Source: Spirosoma pollinicola (GTDB taxonomy: Bacteria > Bacteroidota > Bacteroidia > Cytophagales > Spirosomataceae). Taken from it: 64,000 nucleotides of DNA. Each line of letters starts with the position of its first letter. Positions within the stretch are counted from its first letter, which is position 1. Below are positions 8,657 to 17,456 of this stretch, piece after piece. Position numbers and translations under genes: made by a program. The stretch lies in NCBI RefSeq assembly GCF_002831565.1, contig NZ_CP025096.1, positions 4,450,501 through 4,514,500 of the forward strand, written 5' to 3'. Under the pieces are notes generated by a model. It was not told the DNA's origin and searched no databases. It saw only the letters and a program-made list of their open reading frames with translations.

Positions 8657-10602
8657 TGAAGGCGTCAATCTTACTTCTCCTCTTTTTACCAGTTCACTGT
8701 TTTTCTGTTCAAGCTCAACAAAAAGCTAGTGATAAGCCTCCATGTGTTTTATTGACGCGGTTGTTGAAGCAGGCTGAAAATTTCGAAGCGGCCAAAAATT
8801 TCAAGGGTGCCTTGAACAAGTTAAATTCTGCCCGAATAGCCGCCAGGAATTGTGATGACGAGAGTTCGACCCTTGTCGATAATCGGATAGATAGTGTTTA
8901 TCAAAAGATTATTGACTTAAAAACGAAAGCTGAACAGGCAAGCGCCGAAGCCAACCTGGAAAGAAAAAAGGCATTGAACGCTAGTAAAGCAGCAATTATA
9001 TCAAAAAGACAGGCAGAGTATGAGAGAAATGAAGCACAACGGGCAGTTGTAGCGGCAAAGGTAGCCAATGAAGAAGCTTTGAGGGCGGCCCAACGAGCTG
9101 TTCTTGCCGCTCAACGTGCCGATAATTTGGCTCGGATTACAGAAGCGTCCCGTCTAAGAACACTCGCTTTGCAGGTGAAAGACGATGAGCCAACCCTGGC
9201 GTTACAACTCATAAAGAGAGCCTGCGATACATCTTATTTCCAGTATAGTTATGCCACAGAGACGCTTCACTCAATCGTATCGACAACGCATCCAGCGTCC
9301 TTCTACCTCAAAAAATTCGAGAAAAGATCGGATGATGTCAGCAGCGTTGTGCTGTCGAAAAATGGGCAATTTCTGGTCATTGGCCAGTATTCAGACTCGT
9401 TAACGATATGGGATCTGACCAAAACGCCAGATCAGGGAGTTGACCAACCAACCGCAATTGCCGCCGGGCAGAAAGGGGCTGTGCTAAGTCTGGCAACATC
9501 TGCTGATGGGAGCGTTATCGCTAGTGGCGACACCAGGGGGAGCATCCATATACGAAGCAGTACACTGGAAACGCAACTAATTCTGGCCGGGCATGAGGGT
9601 GCTGTTCTGAGCGTTGCCATAGCCGAAGACAAAAGCCATGCTGTGAGCAGTGGGGAAGATAAAACGGTATGCGTTTGGGATTTAACGACCGGAACCCTCG
9701 AAAAAAAACTATCCCTACAAAATGGTAATACCTTACTACAGTATGGCGATGTTATACAGGTCTGTTTTTCGCCGGACGGCAATTGCATTGGTACAGCCGG
9801 AAATGATGAAGTTGTTCGGGTTTGGGATTGGCATAGCGGAAATGTACTCGCCACGCTGGAGGGCCATCTCGGCGCCGTACGCTGCGTGGCCTTTTCGCCG
9901 GATGGAAAATACATCATCAGTGGGGGAGACGATAAAATGGTCAAGGTGTGGGATTGGGCGAAAGGGCTACTCATTCACTCCCTTTCGGGGCATCAGGGCG
10001 CGGTGAACAGTGTGGCTTTTGCATCCGATACGGCTGATTATGTTCTGAGCGCCAGTCAGGATAATACGGTAAGGGTCTGGGATTTACGCAACAGCCGGAT
10101 GTGCCGTGAATTACGGGGGCACAATAAGTCCGTTTTTGCCGCCGGGTTCTATGACAACAGCCGCTATATATACAGCGGAAGTTATGACCGTACCGTCAAG
10201 CTTTGGGACTGGAAGCAGGACCACATGGTAAAGCCAAATTTTCTGGCAGTACAAAGTAGAAAAAACGCAACCACCATAACCTCTGATGAACCAAAACGCC
10301 AACGGGATGAAGGTAGCCCGGTTGCCTTTTCGATAAGTGACACGACACGGTTCAGTCAATATGTGATTACGCAGGGTTCTGAAAAAACGATCTGGTTATG
10401 GAATGCCGCACCGGCAGCTAAACCGGCTTATATCCTTTATGATGTAGACAACGAGTCGGGGTCTTTCACGGAGGATATACCCATTATCAACTCAAGGCTA
10501 TTGTATCAGGCTCTTTATCAAAAACTGATCAAACAGAACGGGAAGTTAATTCCCGGTATGACGACCGAAGATCGGTCAAGATTTTTGACTACCTCTCAAT
10601 AA
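8656..10602 (+). CDS. Exported WD40 propeller with coiled-coil linker
   Basis: The 648-residue product starts with a likely signal peptide (residues 1-20, ending VQAQ). A helical, Ala/Arg/Glu-rich coiled coil spans about 80-170, then the linker LRTLALQVKDDEPTLALQL, and then at least seven WD40 repeats from about 225 to 600 (for example VCVWDL, VRVWDWHSG, VKVWDWAKG, VRVWDLRNS, VKLWDWKQD). The linker before the propeller is the type that joins nSTAND1 modules to WD40 repeats in fused proteins. This suggests a split protein whose sensor half gained a signal peptide. The start ATG overlaps the STAND stop (TGATG). A role as ligand-sensing or scaffold subunit of the protease-STAND complex is inferred. 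An exported WD40 protein is unusual and the topology should be treated as provisional. Confidence 0.85.
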   Translation: MKASILLLLFLPVHCFSVQAQQKASDKPPCVLLTRLLKQAENFEAAKNFKGALNKLNSARIAARNCDDESSTLVDNRIDSVYQKIIDLKTKAEQASAEANLERKKALNASKAAIISKRQAEYERNEAQRAVVAAKVANEEALRAAQRAVLAAQRADNLARITEASRLRTLALQVKDDEPTLALQLIKRACDTSYFQYSYATETLHSIVSTTHPASFYLKKFEKRSDDVSSVVLSKNGQFLVIGQYSDSLTIWDLTKTPDQGVDQPTAIAAGQKGAVLSLATSADGSVIASGDTRGSIHIRSSTLETQLILAGHEGAVLSVAIAEDKSHAVSSGEDKTVCVWDLTTGTLEKKLSLQNGNTLLQYGDVIQVCFSPDGNCIGTAGNDEVVRVWDWHSGNVLATLEGHLGAVRCVAFSPDGKYIISGGDDKMVKVWDWAKGLLIHSLSGHQGAVNSVAFASDTADYVLSASQDNTVRVWDLRNSRMCRELRGHNKSVFAAGFYDNSRYIYSGSYDRTVKLWDWKQDHMVKPNFLAVQSRKNATTITSDEPKRQRDEGSPVAFSISDTTRFSQYVITQGSEKTIWLWNAAPAAKPAYILYDVDNESGSFTEDIPIINSRLLYQALYQKLIKQNGKLIPGMTTEDRSRFLTTSQ

Positions 10603-10682
10603 CTAATGGTATGCCTGCTCATTTTACAACTCACACCAAATTTGTTGACTCAACTCAAGATCGAAAAAGATACATCCACACC

Positions 10683-11825
10683 ATGTCAAAACAGCTTTAT
10701 AGTCTCATTCTGGTACTTGGTTTAGCCTTTCTAGTAATCAGTTGTTCGGAGTGGAAGGTTTCCCCTTTCGACATTGCTTACCCTATCGTATATATTGGGG
10801 CAACGAATGGGAAAGTCTATGCTCTGAATGCCAATACAGGTGAAAAAGAGTGGCAGTTCGTTTCCAGTAGTCCGATAACGGCGAGCACTTCTTTCGCAGA
10901 TGGGGTACTTTACGTCGTCAATCATGATGGTAATGTCTATGCACTGGATGCTAAAACGGGTACGCAGAAATGGATTTTCGCTACGGGCGGAAATAGCTAT
11001 TGCAGCCCGCTGGTAGCCGGAGGAGTGTTATATGTGGGAAGTCTTGACCAAAAAATGTATGCTATAGATGTCAAGACCGGCCTAAAAAAATGGGAATTTG
11101 GAACGGGCGCACAGATCAGGTCTAATCCGGCCCTATTTGATGGTAAAATTTACTTCGGCAGTTACGATCACTCGTTTTATGCACTCAATGCGCAAAATGG
11201 TAAAGAAGTTTGGCGCGTTGAAACGGGCAGCACGATCTGGTCTTCACCAGATTTTTCAGAAGGCCCCGGATTAGTGTACGTTGGCAGTGCCGACCATAAG
11301 GTATACGCTTTCAATATGAACACTGGTGATCCAGTCTGGGTTTTTGAAACAGATTGGACAGTTGATTCAAGTCCCTTTGTGGCGTTGAATAATAAGGTAT
11401 ACATCGGTAGTCGTGACCACAATGTATATGCCTTGAATATGTATAATGGCAAAATAGATGGGGTATATAGGGCTAACGCCGAATTCTATTCAAGTCCAAT
11501 AGTCGCGAACGGAATTCTGTATTCGGGCAATGATGACAGACACGTATATGCGCTTGATGCGGTTAATATGAAAGATAAAAAGTGGGAATTTTTAGTGGGT
11601 GCAGACGTCAGTGCTAGCCCTGTTCTGGCAAATGGACTGCTGTATATAGGAAATTGGGATAGAAATTTCTATGCGCTGGATCCGGTGACGGGGACGGTCA
11701 AATGGAAATTCAACGACGTAGAAGATGGTGCGCCTAACGTGCAGGTAGATGGTGCGGCAATGGTTGTGCTGGGAGGGAAAGTTATTGGCTTTTATCCATC
11801 CACTACTGGCTTACAGAACAAGTAA
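10683..11825 (+). CDS. PQQ-type beta-propeller lipoprotein, copy 1
   Basis: The start is placed at ATG 10683, because the peptide from there (MSKQLYSLILVLGLAFLVISC) is a lipoprotein signal with the lipobox Cys in VISC; an upstream in-frame ATG adds 24 unlikely residues. The 380-residue product contains about eight propeller blades of the type VYALNANTGEKEWQF, that is [VY]xALD[AV]xTGxxxWxF. These are PQQ/BamB-like repeats. No cofactor-binding or dehydrogenase motif is evident, so it is likely a binding or scaffold propeller anchored in a membrane facing the periplasm or surface. It lies 80 bp after the WD40 gene and 80 bp before its near-duplicate. It may act with the protease-STAND operon, but that link is positional only. 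Confidence 0.85.
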   Translation: MSKQLYSLILVLGLAFLVISCSEWKVSPFDIAYPIVYIGATNGKVYALNANTGEKEWQFVSSSPITASTSFADGVLYVVNHDGNVYALDAKTGTQKWIFATGGNSYCSPLVAGGVLYVGSLDQKMYAIDVKTGLKKWEFGTGAQIRSNPALFDGKIYFGSYDHSFYALNAQNGKEVWRVETGSTIWSSPDFSEGPGLVYVGSADHKVYAFNMNTGDPVWVFETDWTVDSSPFVALNNKVYIGSRDHNVYALNMYNGKIDGVYRANAEFYSSPIVANGILYSGNDDRHVYALDAVNMKDKKWEFLVGADVSASPVLANGLLYIGNWDRNFYALDPVTGTVKWKFNDVEDGAPNVQVDGAAMVVLGGKVIGFYPSTTGLQNK

Positions 11826-11905
11826 AAGGGCCATCATGAAGCACTGATATACTGAAAGCTCCGGGTCGGAGAGAATGATTGAATCACCAAAACTACATTG
11901 ACGCC

Positions 11906-13075
11906 ATGCGAAAATATCTTTGTGATTTTACGTTACTCCTTGGCTTGGTCTTTCTATTGACCAGTTGCTCGGAGTGGAAAGTTGCTCCCTTTATCTTTAA
12001 TCTGAAAGGGCCTATCGTGTATTGTGCCTCTTCGAACAGCAAAGTCTATGCGCTGGATGCCAATACGGGCGAAAAAGTATGGGAATTCTACACCGGGCAG
12101 CCGATAAATGCCAGTCCTTTTTTCGTTGATGGGGTACTCTATGTCGTCAATCAGGCGGGTAAAGTTTTTGCCCTGGATGCCAATACGGGTACGCAGAAAT
12201 GGGCATTCTCAACTGGGGTCGCCGATGGTTACGGGAATAGATACTCAAGCCCGATAGTAGCCGAAGGATTGCTCTACGTAGGTAGTACAGATAAGAAGAT
12301 GTATGCCCTGGATGCCGACACCGGCCTGAAAAAGTGGGAATATGCAACGGGTGGGGAGATAAAGTCCAGTCCTTTGCTATACGACGGGAAAGTTTTCTTC
12401 GGTAGTTATGACTATTCATTTTATGCACTTGACGCGAAGGCAGGCACTAAAATATGGAGTGTAAAGACGGGCAATACAATCTGGTCGTCACCCGCTGTTT
12501 CTGCAGCGCTCGGCATTGTTTATGTTGGTAGCGCTGATCAAAATTTATATGCATTCAACTCGGGAACCGGCGATAAGGTCTGGGCCTTTCCGGCAGGAGG
12601 AAAAGTTGATTCCAGTCCATTTGTGGCACCAAACGGACTGGTATATGTAGGGAGCCGTAGCCGCGATCATAAAGTATATGCTGTGGACTTGTTGAGCGGT
12701 CAGAAAAAAGGGGAGTACGGCGCCAATGACGATTATTTTTCAAGTCCGGTCGTTGCAAATGGGTTTGTTTACATCGGCAATGACGATAAACGAGTTTATG
12801 CGCTTAATGCCGCCTATCTGGCAGAAAAAAAGTGGGAATTTTCTGTGGGCTAGTTCGTGAGTTCCAGCCCTGTTCTGGCGAATGGGCTTCTATATGTGGG
12901 TAGCTGGGATAAAAACTTCTACGCGCTGGATCCCATAACCGGTAAGGTTAAATGGAAGTTTTCGGATGTGCAGGTAGATGGCTCATCGAACGCACAGGTA
13001 GATGGTGCATCGATCGTTGTGCAAAATGGAAAAGTTATCGGGTTTTATCCATCCGTAAGTGGCGCCAACAATTAG
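11906..13075 (+). pseudogene. PQQ-type propeller lipoprotein, copy 2, in-frame amber
   Basis: This is a paralogue of the upstream gene with the same lipobox context (FLLTSCSEWKV) and the same blade order. Reading from ATG 11906 the frame is open until TAG at 12851-12853. After that stop it continues without any frame change to TAG at 13075, still matching the paralogue (SPVLANGLLY, NFYALDP). The paralogue has GADVSASP where this copy has G-stop-FVSSSP, so one sense codon has become a stop. The broken product would be 315 residues lacking the last blade or two, so the ring probably could not close as in copy 1. The rest is well preserved, which points to a recent mutation, a phase-variable or tolerated truncation, or a sequencing error. 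The downstream part has an ATG at 12857. Confidence 0.8.
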
Positions 13076-13220
13076 CAGGCACACCCACTGACTAAAGATT
13101 CTCGTTTAGCCAAAGTTCGATCAATTTTCTTTTGCTAATTGATTGATATAGAGTCTACACTGGCTACATATGGGTATCGGCCTGGGGTTATCCCAAACGT
13201 TTGCCGGATAAAATAGACCC

Positions 13221-15224
13221 CTAAAACTTCAGATTCTGAACCCGAACGGCGTTTAGAATCGCCAGCATTGCCACGCCAACATCGGCAAAAACCGCTTCCC
13301 ACATCGTAGCAAGGCCACCCGCTCCCAATACCAGCACAATGCCTTTGACAACCAGAGACAGAGTGATGTTCTGCCAGACAATCCGGCGGGTTGCCCGCCC
13401 AATGGCAACAGCCATAGCAATTTTGGCCGGTTCATCATTCTGAATGATCACGTCCGCCGTCTCAATGGTTGCGTCAGACCCCAGGCCCCCCATGGCTATC
13501 CCCACATCTGCCAGGGCTACCACAGGGGCATCATTGACACCGTCGCCGACAAAGGCTAGTTTCGACTTCGGATTAACTGACAGATCAGATTTGAGTCGCT
13601 CAACCTGAGCTACTTTGTCTTCGGGCAGCAAATCACCGTACCACTCGTCAACACCAACCTGTTTCGCCACCGCTTCGACTACGGCCGACTTGTCGCCCGA
13701 CAGCATGACCGTATAGATTCCGTCTGCTTTCAGCCGTTTTACCGCTTCGGCTGCGTCAGCTTTTAGTTCATCGGCGATGGTGAAATAGCCCGAAAAGGCT
13801 CCGTCGAGAGCGGTCATGACAATTGTGAAGGGAATTTGGGTCAGGGCTTCATCGAACGGGATGCCGAATTTTTGCAGCAGTTTGGCATTGCCTGCCAGCA
13901 TCTGTTTGCCATCGACCAGCCCTTTCAGGCCATGACCGGGAATTTCTTCCACGCCTTCGACGGAAATCGATTCATACCCTTTCCCTCCGTCCTTGCCACG
14001 GGCATAGTCCAGTATGGCCGTGGCTACAGGGTGGGTCGATTTACTTTCCAGGGCCGCTGTCAGTCGGGCCAGTTCCTGCGCATTTATGCCCACCGGTTTC
14101 ACTTCCTGAACGGCAAAGACACCTTTTGTCAGCGTACCTGTCTTGTCCATGACAACGGTTTTAAGCTGGGTCATCAGGTCCAGAAACACCGAGCCTTTAA
14201 ACAAAATACCCTGCTTTGATCCCGCGCCGATTCCACCAAAATACCCAAGCGGAATGGAGATGACGAGCGCACAAGGGCAACCGATAACCAGAAATACCAG
14301 GCCCCGATACAGCCAGTCCCGAAAGACGTATCCGTTCCCCTGATCATGGGATAAGAAAAAATAGGGGGCAATGGTGATGAGTAAGGCCAGGCCGCAAATA
14401 GCTGGCGTATAGATTTTTGCGAAGCGGGCTATGAACTCCTGCGTCTGTGCTTTACGGCCCGTTGCCTGCTGCACGAGTTTGAGAATACGCGACAGTTTGG
14501 AATCCTGGTAGGGGGTAGTTACATCCATTTCCACCAGAGACTGCCTATTGATCATGCCCGCCAGAACCGCTTCGCCTTTTGCAATTGTGCGGGGTACACT
14601 TTCGCCCGTTAAAGCCGCTGTGTCGAACGTGCCCTGATCGGAGCGCATTGTTCCGTCGAGCCCTACTTTCTCGCCCGGCTTCACCTGAACCACAGCCCCA
14701 ACCGCCACCGTGGCGGCCTTCACCGTCTGGGGCCTGCCCTGTTGAAGCACGGTCACTTCATCAGGACGAACATCCAGCAGGGCCTTAATGGACCGACGCG
14801 CCCGAAGAACGGCCGCATCCTGAAACAACTCGCCGATGGTATAGAACAGCATGACGGCTACCCCTTCCGGATATTCGCGAATACCGAAAGCGCCCAATGT
14901 AGCCACGCCCATCAGAAAGAATTCAGTGAATACATTACCACTCGCAATGCCTTTCCAGGCTCGGTTTACTACTGGCCAGCCAACAGGAAGGTAAGCGGCA
15001 ACATACCAGATAAGACGAACCGGGTCTTTGAACCAACCTGCGTACTTATCCAGAACGATACCTGCCAGCAACCCCAGCAGGCTGATAATAACGGGAGCGT
15101 AGGTGCGTAACGTTTGTACAGGGCCGGTCTTAGTCGGAGCAAGATCTGCTGCGGGTATGGTTTCTTCTTCGATTAGTTCGACGTCATCGTCGTGGTCGTG
15201 CTCGTGGTTATGCTCGTCTGCCAT
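13221..15224 (-). CDS. Zn/Cd/Pb-type heavy-metal P1B ATPase
   Basis: This 667-residue transporter has the P-type hallmarks: CPC in the metal-path helix (C316, C318), phosphorylation motif DKTGTLT (Asp360), the HP motif STHPVATA and the hinge GDGVNDAP. The last two helices carry NITLSLVVKG and FADVGVAML, the Lys and Asp positions typical of ZntA/CadA, so export of Zn, Cd or Pb is more likely than copper. No N-terminal HMA domain or CxxC is present; a His/Asp/Glu-rich tail (HNHEHDHDDD) probably serves as the soft metal-binding end. It is a single gene, divergent from the CBM3 protein. No metalloregulator gene is adjacent. Confidence 0.92.
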   Translation of the reverse strand: MADEHNHEHDHDDDVELIEEETIPAADLAPTKTGPVQTLRTYAPVIISLLGLLAGIVLDKYAGWFKDPVRLIWYVAAYLPVGWPVVNRAWKGIASGNVFTEFFLMGVATLGAFGIREYPEGVAVMLFYTIGELFQDAAVLRARRSIKALLDVRPDEVTVLQQGRPQTVKAATVAVGAVVQVKPGEKVGLDGTMRSDQGTFDTAALTGESVPRTIAKGEAVLAGMINRQSLVEMDVTTPYQDSKLSRILKLVQQATGRKAQTQEFIARFAKIYTPAICGLALLITIAPYFFLSHDQGNGYVFRDWLYRGLVFLVIGCPCALVISIPLGYFGGIGAGSKQGILFKGSVFLDLMTQLKTVVMDKTGTLTKGVFAVQEVKPVGINAQELARLTAALESKSTHPVATAILDYARGKDGGKGYESISVEGVEEIPGHGLKGLVDGKQMLAGNAKLLQKFGIPFDEALTQIPFTIVMTALDGAFSGYFTIADELKADAAEAVKRLKADGIYTVMLSGDKSAVVEAVAKQVGVDEWYGDLLPEDKVAQVERLKSDLSVNPKSKLAFVGDGVNDAPVVALADVGIAMGGLGSDATIETADVIIQNDEPAKIAMAVAIGRATRRIVWQNITLSLVVKGIVLVLGAGGLATMWEAVFADVGVAMLAILNAVRVQNLKF

Positions 15225-15396
15225 GTATTGTTGTTTTGAACTAAACTCAATTAATCGTCAATAGGCTTTTTACAACCGTAAGCTTTTTATGTTCAGGCGT
15301 ATAGCCCCGTATGCTCACTTTATTCGAAAGTATGGTTATATGCTTATTTTATTATACTTTATGCTGTCATCTCAACTTCTAAATCGACCTTGACGC

Positions 15397-17379
15397 ATGA
15401 ATCAATCTTTACTTGCAACGATCCGTTTTTGGGTGTGGTTCACGGCCATTCTTATAACAAAGATGGCTGTGGCAAACCCCAGGCCTGTAGGAAGTGTAGG
15501 CGCAGTCCCAACGATCACCGTTTCACCCGCTTCGCTGACCATTCTGAATTACAGCGAATATGAAGGCCAGTATCCAGCAACGTATACCGTGTCAGCCACT
15601 GGCTTAACGGCAGATCTGGTCATAACCGCCCCGCCTTTTTTCCTCCTTAGCGCTCAGGGAAACACCGGTCCCAGTCTAACTATTCCCGCGACGAATGGTA
15701 CCATTTTATCTACTCAAATTTCGGTAATTCTACTTTCCTCCTCTCCCGGTACATTAACAGGCGTTGTTACAAATAGCAGTGGTTCGGCTGTAACCACCGT
15801 AGCCGTCAGCGGTACGGCCCTGGGTCAATCCGAGACCGTAAGCCCAACCACACTGAATCCGTTTACGACCACAGTTGGTCAGCCCTCCACAGTGCAATCG
15901 TATACCGTGACCAATCGGGGAGGATTGTCCGTATATGTTTCTGCTCCAACTGGATTCGAGATTCGCACGGGGACTAATCCCTTTGGCTCAAGTCTGGTGA
16001 TCAATCCCAGCCTGACCTTTGCCAGTACACAGATCGATGTGCGGTTGACAGGTGCGGTGGTTGGGCCAGTCTCGGGGGTGATTTCGCAGGACACGTATTA
16101 TCATGCTGCTCATGGGGTTTATCCGGTCGCTGTAAGTGGTACTGTTTCGTCCGGCAGCGCACTCCCGGCTCTAAGCGTCGCTTATCGGGACGCTGACTAT
16201 GGTAACCGAACCAATCAAATCATCCGACCTTACCTTCAGCTCAGAAATGAGGGAACTACGCCAATTCTGTACAGCCAGCTTACGCTTCGCTATTGGTTTA
16301 CCTCCGAAGGCAGTTCACCACCAACCAATCTGGCGGTCTATTATTCTCAACCAGGACTTGTGCAGATGAGGTATGTGGCGCTGGACCAGCCCCGACAGGG
16401 TGCTTTCGGCTATGTCGAGTATAGCTTCAAAGGCACTGGCAGCCTACCGGCCAATGGCAATTCAGGACCAATCGAGACTGGTATTCAGAAGGCTGACCGC
16501 TCAAACTTCAATGAGTCGGATGATTATTCTTACGCGGCTAATTATGCCGCCTATACGCCAAACAGCCGCATCACGGCCTACCTGAACGGGATGCTTCTTT
16601 GGGGGCAGGAACCGTCACTAGCTACACCGCAGACTATCGTGCGGGCCTATTCAGCGGCCAGGAACAGCCCGTCGGCTTCGCAGATTACTACCCGGATCGA
16701 TCTGCGTAACGAGGGCAATACACCAATTCCGGTGCAGGATTTGAGCATTCGTTACTGGTTCACGTCCGACAATGGTCAACTGGCCCAGGTCCATGTGGAC
16801 TATGCCGATATCGGGGCTGCTAACGTGCAGGCTCGGGTGGTTCCGTTAGCTCAGGCAGTACCGGGTGCTGACAGCTATGTAGAACTCAAGCCCGTAAGCA
16901 ATGCGACACTGGCCCCAATGAGCAGTTTGGGTGCAATTGATTTCCGGCTGATGCGTTCGGACAATGGCTTACTGGATCAGCGGAATGACTACTCCTACGC
17001 GGCCAACTACGGCACAGTGGGGCTAAACTCACATGTCGGCGTCTATCTGAAGGGGGTGCTGGTCTATGGCAGTTCTCCTGAAGGAACTTCCGGACGAGTG
17101 GCAGCAGTTGACGAGTTGCTGCCCACGCTTCAGCTACGGGTGCTGGGCAATCCTGTGGTCGGTTCTCAAGCAGAAATGGAGATCAGCGGGGCCGCTGGTC
17201 AGTCAGTTACGCTGCGGCTGTTGGACTTGCAGGGGCGGTCGTTGCACGAACAGCGTATTGAGCAGGCCGGTACGCTGGAACGGGTGCGCGTGCCGATGGG
17301 CAATGGACAGGATTTATTGCTCTTAAAGGTGAGTACCGCGACGCAGCAACAGCAGGTGAAGCTGATCAGATCCAGATAA
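15397..17379 (+). CDS. Secreted double-CBM3 protein with T9SS-like tail
   Basis: The 660-residue product has a signal peptide (1-26) and two Ig/BACON-like beta domains (about 38-140 and 148-250). Two carbohydrate-binding modules of the CBM3 type follow (about 258-405 and 411-563). Each CBM has the conserved pattern LRNEGxTPI, RYWFTS and DYSYAANY. The last 85 residues (LQLRVLGNPV to the end KLIRSR) form a beta domain resembling type IX secretion sorting tails (LRLLDLQGRSL). No catalytic domain is present, so it is probably a surface or secreted binder of cellulose-like polysaccharide. A strong hairpin terminator follows at 17399. CBM3 assignment is confident from motifs; the T9SS call is moderate because the terminal Lys/Arg pattern is slightly atypical. 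Confidence 0.85.
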   Translation: MNQSLLATIRFWVWFTAILITKMAVANPRPVGSVGAVPTITVSPASLTILNYSEYEGQYPATYTVSATGLTADLVITAPPFFLLSAQGNTGPSLTIPATNGTILSTQISVILLSSSPGTLTGVVTNSSGSAVTTVAVSGTALGQSETVSPTTLNPFTTTVGQPSTVQSYTVTNRGGLSVYVSAPTGFEIRTGTNPFGSSLVINPSLTFASTQIDVRLTGAVVGPVSGVISQDTYYHAAHGVYPVAVSGTVSSGSALPALSVAYRDADYGNRTNQIIRPYLQLRNEGTTPILYSQLTLRYWFTSEGSSPPTNLAVYYSQPGLVQMRYVALDQPRQGAFGYVEYSFKGTGSLPANGNSGPIETGIQKADRSNFNESDDYSYAANYAAYTPNSRITAYLNGMLLWGQEPSLATPQTIVRAYSAARNSPSASQITTRIDLRNEGNTPIPVQDLSIRYWFTSDNGQLAQVHVDYADIGAANVQARVVPLAQAVPGADSYVELKPVSNATLAPMSSLGAIDFRLMRSDNGLLDQRNDYSYAANYGTVGLNSHVGVYLKGVLVYGSSPEGTSGRVAAVDELLPTLQLRVLGNPVVGSQAEMEISGAAGQSVTLRLLDLQGRSLHEQRIEQAGTLERVRVPMGNGQDLLLLKVSTATQQQQVKLIRSR

Positions 17380-17398
17380 TCCAGTTAATTGTCCAGCA

Positions 17399-17434
17399 AA
17401 AAGCCCGGATCGGAAATGATTCGGGCTTTTTTTA
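17399..17434. terminator. Bidirectional intrinsic terminator
   Basis: A 12-bp stem with one G-T pair (AAAGCCCGGATC against GATTCGGGCTTT), a 5-base loop and a following T run lies between the convergent CBM3 and DUF4832 genes. It is flanked by A on one side and T on the other, so it can act on both strands. Confidence 0.85.
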
Positions 17435-17456
17435 TCAGTGCTTATCCTGTCGATGT

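Noticed and set aside
9432-9974. 180-residue minus-strand frame inside the WD40 gene
   Set aside because: It arises from the repetitive WD40 coding DNA on the opposite strand; Ser/Pro-rich with no motif.
12851-12853. Genome-wide reassignment of TAG to an amino acid
   Set aside because: TAG also ends intact genes here (for example 13075, 29351, 57218), so it is an ordinary stop.
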